Shown here: in pieces, positions 6,029 to 10,304 of the stretch
How the letters are laid out: the number at the start of each line of letters is the position of its first letter
Numbering within the stretch: position 1 is the first letter of the stretch
DNA from: CAZHLD01 sp964533185
GTDB lineage: Bacteria > Acidobacteriota > Terriglobia > Acidiferrales > UBA7541
Reading direction: 5' to 3'
DNA length: 10,304 nucleotides
Assembly (NCBI GenBank): GCA_964533185.1
Contig: CAZHLD010000087.1
Coordinates: 1 to 10,304, forward strand
Made by a program: the position numbers and the translations under genes
Notes under the pieces: generated by a model
Told to the model about the DNA's origin: nothing
Database searches by the model: none
The model's input: only the letters and a program-made list of their open reading frames with translations

Positions 6029-7327
6029 CTACAGCCAGGAGGCGAAGCGTGTGCCCGCCGGGATGATGGTGGCGTCGCGCTCGGGGCCGGTGGAGATCAT
6101 GCCAGTTTCGACTCCCAACTGGTCAGAGATGAATTTCAAATAGTCGCGCGCGGCGGGCGGGAGCGCAGCAGCGTCGCGCAGCCCGTAGGTACTGCTGCGC
6201 CAGCCGGGCAGCGTGCGATAGATCGGTGTCACTTGCTCGAGCTTTTCAGCTTCGGCAGGGATCTCGTGAAGAGGAGCGCCCTTGTAAGTGTAGCCGGTGC
6301 AGACCTGGATCTCGGCCTGCGTGTCGAAGACATCGAGCTTGGTGACCACCAGCGAATCAATGCCATTAATCATCACCGCGTAACGCAGCACAACCAAATC
6401 CAGCCAGCCGCAGCGGCGCGGGCGGCCCGTGACGGCGCCGAATTCCTGGCCGCGGTCGCGGACTTCCTTGGCTTCGAGGTCGGGCATCTCGGTGGGAAAA
6501 GGGCCGCTGCCGACGCGCGTCGTGTATGCCTTAGTGACGCCAACGATGGCGGTAATGCGCGTGGGCGCGACACCCAGGCCGGTGAAGCAGCCGCCGGAGG
6601 TGGCGTTCGAGGAGGTGACGAAGGGGTAGGTGCCGTGGTCAATATCGAGCATCGTGCCCTGCGCACCTTCAAAGAGCACAGAGCGGCCTTGCTGTATCGC
6701 GGAATCGAGCAGGACAGCCGTATCGGTGACAAAGCCGCGGATGCGTTCGCCCAGCCGAAGATACTCTTCGAGCAGGCCCGCGGTCTCGAGCGGCGCGCGG
6801 AAGGCAGCTTCGGAGATCTGATTTTTCTCGGCCATGACGCGCTCGAGCTTTCGGGCGAAGCCATCCGGATCGAGAAGGTCGCAGATGCGCAGGCCGCGGC
6901 GCGACATTTTGTCCTCATACGCCGGACCGATCCCGCGCGCCGTGGTGCCGATCTTCGCGGCGCCGCGGGCAGCTTCGGCGGCTTTGTCCATCTGCCGGTG
7001 ATACGGAAAGATGAGGTGCGCGCGGTTGGAAAGGTGGAGGCGACCCGTGACGTCAATGCTAGCTATACTGAGGTTTTCAATCTCGGCGACGAGTGCCGCG
7101 GGGTCTACCACACAGCCCGGACCAATTACGGCGTGTTTGCCCGGACGCAGGATGCCGCAGGGGATCAGTTGAAGGATGAAGCGGTGGGCATCGAAGATGA
7201 CCGTGTGACCGGCGTTGTGGCCGCCGGCCCAGCGGGCCACGTAGTCGAAGGAACCTGCCAGATAGTCAACGACCTTGCCCTTACCTTCGTCGCCCCACTG
7301 GGCACCTACAACGACGATCGCCTTCAT
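6029..7327 (-). CDS. purA: Adenylosuccinate synthetase
   Basis: A full-length PurA of 432 residues. It joins IMP and aspartate using GTP to form adenylosuccinate, the committed step from IMP to AMP, in the cytoplasm. The N-terminal WGDEGKGK (11-18) carries the catalytic Asp13, GGHNAGH (35-41) carries His41, GTTARGIGPAYEDK lies at 127-140, and GRPRRCGWLD (301-310) and TKLDVFD (329-335, guanine recognition) follow. All active-site residues I can check are in place. A GAGGG Shine-Dalgarno-like run lies about 10 bases before the ATG. It is the first gene of the tight group that continues with moeA, moaC, the response regulator and mog; no function links purine synthesis to that set beyond sharing a promoter. 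Confidence 0.98.
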   Translation of the reverse strand: MKAIVVVGAQWGDEGKGKVVDYLAGSFDYVARWAGGHNAGHTVIFDAHRFILQLIPCGILRPGKHAVIGPGCVVDPAALVAEIENLSIASIDVTGRLHLSNRAHLIFPYHRQMDKAAEAARGAAKIGTTARGIGPAYEDKMSRRGLRICDLLDPDGFARKLERVMAEKNQISEAAFRAPLETAGLLEEYLRLGERIRGFVTDTAVLLDSAIQQGRSVLFEGAQGTMLDIDHGTYPFVTSSNATSGGCFTGLGVAPTRITAIVGVTKAYTTRVGSGPFPTEMPDLEAKEVRDRGQEFGAVTGRPRRCGWLDLVVLRYAVMINGIDSLVVTKLDVFDTQAEIQVCTGYTYKGAPLHEIPAEAEKLEQVTPIYRTLPGWRSSTYGLRDAAALPPAARDYLKFISDQLGVETGMISTGPERDATIIPAGTRFASWL

Positions 7328-7439
7328 CCAGTGTTTCCCTCAGCCCGGCTGCGCGCCGGCGCAAACTGACCGCACGCCTCCCCGGTTGACTCGAACCGAG
7401 GATTCACTGGGAGGGGGCAGCGCACCGCGCGGAATCAGT

Positions 7440-7468
7440 ATCCTACCCGCCGCGGCACGAGAAGGCAA
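7440..7468 (-). promoter_or_regulatory. Candidate sigma70-type promoter for purA and the Moco genes
   Basis: On the minus strand TTGCCT (7463-7468) and TAGGAT (7440-7445) are 17 bases apart, each matching consensus at 4 of 6. Transcription would begin near 7433 and give a leader of about 105 bases before purA. This is the best-spaced pair I saw in the region but remains a guess by eye. Confidence 0.33.
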
Positions 7469-7491
7469 GTTGCGGTACCGGGTCATTTTGG

Positions 7492-7565
7492 GCGGGTGCC
7501 CTACGCGTCGGTTGTACGCGTGGGGTTCTTGATGTTGTCTTAGGAGCGGGTGCCCCACGCGTCGG
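7492..7565. repeat. Direct repeat pair with hairpin (GCGGGTGCCC-type)
   Basis: A 20-base unit occurs twice, at 7492-7511 and 7546-7565, identical at 19 of 20 positions (a single T/C difference). The first copy also forms a hairpin: CCCTACGCGT (7499-7508) pairs with ACGCGTGGGG (7516-7525) over a 7-base loop with one T-G pair. Such units look like dispersed intergenic repeats; copy number elsewhere in the genome cannot be seen here. Confidence 0.6.
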
Positions 7566-7624
7566 GCCTGCGCATCACAACCGCGCGCCCTTTGGAGTGC
7601 GGAAGCTTGCTCTCGCCTTGCCTT

Positions 7625-7722
7625 TGTAGCGCCGGCATCTTGCCGGCTCTGTGAATGTAGCGCCGGCCTGCGCTGCACGGCCGGCATGGTTTTGCTAGTA
7701 GCCTGCGCCACTAATGTGGCGC
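7625..7722. repeat. Cluster of three GC-rich hairpins, REP-like
   Basis: The unit TGTAGCGCCGGC occurs at 7625-7636 and again at 7656-7667. Each copy is followed by a second GCCGGC (7642-7647 and 7680-7685), so each can fold into a GCCGGC hairpin with a 5-base and a 12-base loop. A third, different hairpin follows: GCGCCAC (7705-7711) and GTGGCGC (7716-7722) around TAAT. The arrangement resembles repetitive extragenic palindromes. No RAYT transposase is in the window. Confidence 0.6.
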
Positions 7723-7771
7723 CGTGTTCATCCCGCCGCCGAATTCTGAGCCTGTGAAATCCGTCAACTTG

Positions 7772-7790
7772 CTCCGGTGAATTGCCGGAG
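7772..7790. other. Small perfect hairpin
   Basis: CTCCGG (7772-7777) and CCGGAG (7785-7790) form a 6-bp stem around a 7-base loop. No T-run follows on either strand, and it is in the gap between divergent genes, so it is not an obvious terminator. Role unknown. Confidence 0.4.
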
Positions 7791-7869
7791 AATCTGTGGA
7801 TTATTCATTGATCGCAAGTTGTCTTATGATGGGAACTCGTGTATACGGCAATCGTGGCGGTGCTTGGTC

Positions 7870-7909
7870 TTAGGCCGCCCGCCATGGCGGTCTGGGCGGG
7901 CCGACCTAA
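7870..7909. other. Large imperfect inverted repeat upstream of the CPBP gene
   Basis: TTAGG (7870-7874) pairs with CCTAA (7905-7909) and GCCCGCC (7877-7883) with GGCGGGC (7895-7901), giving a 12-bp stem with a small internal loop. A perfect 12-base palindrome, CCGCCATGGCGG (7879-7890), overlaps its left arm. It lies 48 bases before the start codon of the membrane protease gene. It could be an operator, an mRNA leader structure or a repeat element; nothing in the sequence decides between these. Confidence 0.45.
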
Positions 7910-7957
7910 ACAATAGTTGCGCCGCCTCAAGAGTGAATCTCTGACTAAACTTTTACT

Positions 7958-8740
7958 ATGAACTTCAAAACCAGACTATTTGTAATTCTATGGGTAGCAG
8001 GCATGGCGGGCGTTCTCTCCTTTTTGCTGGTGGACTTATCCGCATTGCTGGCGAACTTACCAGTAACGGCGGGAGCAAAGACGCCATTTCCGTTTCCAGT
8101 GATAAAACTTCTGAGCATAATTCAATCAACTATTATTCTTTCCATTGCGGTGTTCGTTGGTATCGCGCTTGCTCCCAAAGTCGGCTTGTCATCCCCTTTG
8201 GCGGAATCGGCGGCTGGCGGCGGACGGCTAATCCCAGTACTCATGCCGCAAGTTGTTCCCGGCTTGGTTGGTGGTTTATTGGGAAGCATTACAATCCTTT
8301 TATTTTGGCTGTTGTGGAAACCATTTTTACCACCGGAGTTTGTGAGGCGAGCCGAAGAATTGAACAAAGTCCTGCCGTTCTTGACTCGCCTGCTTTACGG
8401 TGGCATCACCGAAGAGTTGCTGCTCAGGTGGGGAGTGATGACGCTTTTGGTGTGGGTGGCATGGCGGCTGCTTCAGAAAGAACAAGGTAAGCCGCGGGCG
8501 ATTTGTTTCGTGAGTGCGATTATCATTTCATCTGTTATTTTCGGTTTGGGGCATCTGCCCATAGCGTCCGCATTAGCTGTTAATTTCACTGTACCGATAG
8601 TGTCCTATATAATTATCGCAAATTCCGTATTCGGTTTGATTGCCGGTTACCTTTACTGGAAGAAAGGCCTTGAAGCGGCAATAATCGCGCATATGTTGGC
8701 TCACGTCGTCATAGTAACGGCGGTTTATTTTGGAACATGA
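7958..8740 (+). CDS. CPBP family intramembrane glutamic endopeptidase
   Basis: A 260-residue integral membrane protein with about seven hydrophobic segments. The C-terminal half carries the CPBP (Abi) motifs: EELLLR with E152, E153 and R157, FGLGH (195-199) with H199, and HMLAH (245-249) at the end. These fit the intramembrane Rce1-like protease family. Members cut prenylated proteins or peptides, protect against bacteriocins, or have unknown roles; phage defence should not be assumed from the old Abi name. The ATG at 7958 has no visible Shine-Dalgarno sequence. Codon use is noticeably more AT-rich than in the purA-nuo genes, and it is alone on the plus strand between repeats and a transposon, so it is probably an acquired accessory gene. 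No bacteriocin-like peptide is seen next to it. Confidence 0.87.
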   Translation: MNFKTRLFVILWVAGMAGVLSFLLVDLSALLANLPVTAGAKTPFPFPVIKLLSIIQSTIILSIAVFVGIALAPKVGLSSPLAESAAGGGRLIPVLMPQVVPGLVGGLLGSITILLFWLLWKPFLPPEFVRRAEELNKVLPFLTRLLYGGITEELLLRWGVMTLLVWVAWRLLQKEQGKPRAICFVSAIIISSVIFGLGHLPIASALAVNFTVPIVSYIIIANSVFGLIAGYLYWKKGLEAAIIAHMLAHVVIVTAVYFGT

Positions 8741-8760
8741 GACATAGAACCGTCACGGGC

Positions 8761-8776
8761 GGGTGGCTCACCCTTT
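8761..8776 (+). terminator. Weak hairpin after the CPBP gene
   Basis: GGGTG (8761-8765) and CACCC (8769-8773) form a short stem with a 3-base loop followed by TTT, 20 bases after the CPBP stop. The T-run is too short for a convincing intrinsic terminator. The neighbourhood (GGGTGGCTCACCCTTTCGCG) also resembles a dispersed repeat unit. Confidence 0.22.
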
Positions 8777-8850
8777 CGCGCGTGTACACAATCCACGGGC
8801 GGCGAATTCTTCTGCACGTCGGGACGGCTTTCCGTGTGTGCCCTCCGAAA

Positions 8851-9077
8851 ATCAACCGCTTTCTGCGCCACGATCTTCTTCAACCGCCCGTTCTCGTCCT
8901 CGAGCTGGCGCGGCCGCCGAGCCTCGTTTACTTCCAAGCCCCTTACTTGGCCTTCCAGTGGTAGAACGTCGCATCGCCTATACCGATCCGTCGGCAGAGT
9001 TCCTTCACCGCAACTCCGGCCTCCGCTTCTTTCAACACCCCGACAATCTGCTCTTCGCTAAATCGGCTCTTCCTCAT
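8851..9077 (-). pseudogene. IS3-family transposase OrfA remnant, frameshifted and truncated
   Basis: The minus strand from the ATG at 9077 reads 44 residues typical of IS3-family OrfA: MRKSRFSEEQIVGVLKEAEA, then CRRIGIGDATFYHWKAK, the helix-turn-helix that binds the element ends. It hits a TAA at 8943-8945. Homology continues in a shifted frame from about 8937 (EVNEARRPRQLEDENGRLKK, the leucine-zipper part) to about 8851, after which the sequence no longer resembles OrfA. One base is missing relative to the expected AKYGG-LEV joint. OrfB, the DDE catalytic part, is absent. A good ribosome site (GAGGAG) precedes the ATG. The element is dead. Confidence 0.87.
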
Positions 9078-9129
9078 CGGTGCTTCTCCTCTCGCGTCTT
9101 ATACCCGGAGAAGCTACATTTTGGCTGGA

Positions 9130-10224
9130 CTAGTGTCGCGTTACCGAAGAAAGTGACACACGGATTCTTTTCCTTGGGTTCGAGTACGTCCAGCGAAAGG
9201 GCTGGGCGTTTCGGTTGTAGAGCCGGATGAAATTCATGATCTTGTGCATCAGGTCGGCTGCCGAGCGGAAGATGCCGCGCCGGATGCAGTCGCGGGTGAT
9301 CAGGCCCAGCCCAATCTCCACCTGGTTCAGCCAGGAGGAGTAGGTGGGCGTGAAGTGAAAATGGACGCGCGGATGCTGCTTCTGCCAGGCACGCACGATC
9401 GGGCTTTTATGAACCGCGAGGTTGTCCAAGATCACGTGGATGGGTTTTCGCCAATGACCGGAGATGGTTTGGTCCAGAAAGGCGACGAACTCCTCGCTGG
9501 TGTGTCGGGGGGCACAGTGTCCGAGTACCTTGCCGCTGTGCACCTCCAGCGCCGCGAACAGCGAGACGGTGCCGTGGCGAACATACTCCACGGCGTGGCG
9601 CTCGGGTTGGCCCGGACGCATCGGCAGCGCCGGCTGGCTGCGATCCAACGCTTGGATGGCGGTCTTCTCATCGATGCAAAAAACCGCTGCATTCTTAGGA
9701 GGATCCAGGTACAAGCCAAGGATGTCTTTGGCCTTGGCTTCGAACTCCGGATCGGGACTGGCCAGGTAGCGCCGCAGGCGATGGGGTTGCAACCCGGCCT
9801 TGTGCCACACGCGCATCACCGTGACTTGGCTCACACCCAGACGGCGCGCCAACCGGCGCGTGGACCAGTGGGTGATCGATCCCGGCGGACGGCGCTCGGT
9901 AGTCGCCAAGATCGCCGCTTCCTGCGCGGCGGTCAGTTGCTTCGGCCGACCCCGGCGCGGGGCGTCCAGCAGACCGTCCAGCCCCTTCTTTTGCCAGTTG
10001 AGCTTCCAGGCCCGGACCCGACGCGGACTCATCCCGGTGTGCACCTGGACCCGTCGCAAGGAGAAGCCTTGCGCCAGCAGCAGCAGCACGCGGGCCCGAC
10101 GCGCCAGCCCGGCGGGCAGGCGGGTCGAGCGAACCAGTTGCTCCAAACGGGCACGCTCCTGGGGTTGCAAACAAAACGGCTCCTTTGCAGTGAACATGAG
10201 CCCTTTTACCATAACAAGGGTCAT
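9130..10224 (-). CDS. IS630-family transposase
   Basis: A 364-residue transposase of the IS630/Tc1-mariner superfamily. Residues 22-150 hold two helix-turn-helix regions (RRVRAWKLNWQKKGLDGL with the following GRPKQLT). The catalytic triad is D185 (VFCIDEK), D267 (HVILDN) and E303 (SWLNQVE), with 35 residues between the last two; HFTPTYSSWLNQVE and the downstream IRRGIF block are family hallmarks. The gene appears intact and is alone in its element. The ATG at 10224 begins at the innermost base of the right inverted repeat; further in-frame ATGs at codons 5 and 10 are alternatives, the latter with AGGG about 8 bases upstream. The reading frame runs through the whole left repeat and ends at a TAG made from the duplicated TA and one flanking base. 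Confidence 0.95.
   Translation of the reverse strand: MTLVMVKGLMFTAKEPFCLQPQERARLEQLVRSTRLPAGLARRARVLLLLAQGFSLRRVQVHTGMSPRRVRAWKLNWQKKGLDGLLDAPRRGRPKQLTAAQEAAILATTERRPPGSITHWSTRRLARRLGVSQVTVMRVWHKAGLQPHRLRRYLASPDPEFEAKAKDILGLYLDPPKNAAVFCIDEKTAIQALDRSQPALPMRPGQPERHAVEYVRHGTVSLFAALEVHSGKVLGHCAPRHTSEEFVAFLDQTISGHWRKPIHVILDNLAVHKSPIVRAWQKQHPRVHFHFTPTYSSWLNQVEIGLGLITRDCIRRGIFRSAADLMHKIMNFIRLYNRNAQPFRWTYSNPRKRIRVSLSSVTRH
9131..9132. repeat. TA target-site duplication, left copy
   Basis: TA lies directly outside the left repeat, with the matching copy at 10252-10253. Both lie in the context AC-TA-GT. IS630 elements insert at TA and duplicate it. Confidence 0.85.
9133..9160. repeat. IS630 left terminal inverted repeat
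   Basis: It starts GTGTCGCGTTACC and ends AAGTGACACA. It matches the right repeat at 22 of 28 positions and encodes the last residues of the transposase. Confidence 0.88.
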
Positions 10225-10251
10225 GTGTCACTTACTTATGTAACAGAACAC
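10224..10251. repeat. IS630 right terminal inverted repeat
   Basis: It reads TGTGTCACTTAC to AACAC on the plus strand, the imperfect complement of the left repeat. Differences are concentrated at repeat positions 5-7, 13-14 and 18 counted from the outer end. The transposase start codon overlaps its inner base. Confidence 0.88.
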
Positions 10252-10253
10252 TA
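10252..10253. repeat. TA target-site duplication, right copy
   Basis: TA lies directly outside the right repeat and pairs with the copy at 9131-9132. Removing the element with one TA rebuilds an ACTAGT site. Confidence 0.85.
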
Positions 10254-10268
10254 GTTTTCGGGCGGTCA
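10254..10268 (-). mobile_element. Left terminus of the split IS3-family element
   Basis: On the minus strand this begins TGACCGCCCGAAAAC, the TG-first, C-rich form of IS3-family ends. Joined across the IS630 insertion it continues CTAGTCCAGCCAAAATG and leads to the OrfA start at 9077 after about 70 bases, a normal leader length for this family. The exact end base is my inference because the partner right end is not in the window. Confidence 0.6.
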
Positions 10269-10304
10269 GTAGGATTGAGAAGGAGAAGAAGAGTCTTCAG
10301 ACCA
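10269..10304. other. Short flank beyond the transposons
   Basis: 36 bases, purine-rich, in which I see no gene or repeat. It should be host sequence next to the old IS3 insertion. Confidence 0.4.

Larger units (their letters stand above)
7328..7957. other. 630-base region without genes, between divergent purA and the CPBP protease gene
   Basis: No open frame here looks coding. The stretch holds a candidate purA promoter, one pair of direct repeats, a run of three GC-rich hairpins, a further small hairpin and a large imperfect inverted repeat, each listed separately. The content changes from very GC-rich near purA to more AT-rich after about 7790, in line with the lower-GC gene that follows. 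I found no tRNA or other structured RNA that I could support. Confidence 0.7.
9133..10251 (-). mobile_element. Complete IS630-family insertion sequence (1119 bp)
   Basis: The element is bounded by 28-base terminal inverted repeats, carries one intact transposase gene and is flanked by TA on both sides, the target duplication of this family. It sits inside the left end of an older IS3-family element: the bases on its two sides join to give the IS3 leader. Intact ends and frame suggest it was inserted fairly recently and may still be mobile. Confidence 0.92.

Noticed and set aside
5951..7369. Long plus-strand open frame (472 residues) opposite purA
   Set aside because: It is antisense to the full-length purA and has the low-complexity composition of GC-rich shadow frames.
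7388..7397. tRNA-like GGTTCGAGTC T-loop on the minus strand
   Set aside because: The flanking bases do not form a T-stem and no acceptor or anticodon arm is found.
7340..7711. 123-residue minus-strand open frame upstream of purA
   Set aside because: It crosses the direct repeats and hairpins and has no recognisable motif or ribosome site; best read as noncoding.
7492..7722. CRISPR array
   Set aside because: Repeats are only two copies per family, with irregular spacing and hairpin structure, and no cas genes are present.
7825..7830. TATGAT -10-like element for the CPBP gene
   Set aside because: No matching -35 at the right spacing, and it would give a 120-base leader; too weak to list.
7958..8740. 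CPBP gene as a phage abortive-infection system
   Set aside because: The Abi label comes from the old family name; nothing in the sequence or neighbours supports phage defence specifically.

Overview
The window looks like chromosome from a GC-rich, free-living bacterium. I infer an Acidobacteriota-like genome from three things: the gene repertoire and style (a Pro/Ala-rich NuoC N-terminus, a MoeA with an STRDGIAV motif, a DUF4388 response regulator), the weak Shine-Dalgarno sequences, and the GC-rich hairpin repeats between genes. No 16S gene or other decisive marker is present.

From 1 to 7327 every gene lies on the minus strand. Read in transcription order (high to low coordinates) they are purA, moeA, moaC, a response regulator with a DUF4388 domain, mog/moaB, a secreted metal-dependent amidohydrolase, nuoA, a HEPN-like gene, and the 5' part of nuoC. 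The first five are separated by only 6-13 bases and look like one operon. In it an AMP-synthesis gene leads three molybdenum-cofactor genes: MoaC makes cyclic pyranopterin phosphate, Mog adenylylates molybdopterin, and MoeA inserts molybdate. The response regulator sits inside this set. After gaps of 82 and 90 bases come the amidohydrolase and the start of a respiratory complex I locus. That locus is irregular: the slot where nuoB normally lies between nuoA and nuoC holds a less GC-rich gene with an RNFVSH HEPN motif, and nuoC appears to have its own promoter and a perfect 8-bp leader hairpin.

From 7328 to 7957 there is no gene. This stretch holds a candidate purA promoter and several families of GC-rich hairpins and direct repeats (REP-like). 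It is followed by a plus-strand CPBP-family membrane protease gene, which is lower in GC and probably accessory.

From about 8851 to 10268 there is a nested transposon. A decayed IS3-family element (frameshifted orfA fragment plus its left end) is split by an intact IS630-family element of 1119 bp. The IS630 element has 28-bp imperfect inverted repeats, a TA target duplication and a complete DDE transposase. Removing it joins the IS3 left terminus to the orfA leader. The transposase stop codon is itself formed from the duplicated TA plus one host base.
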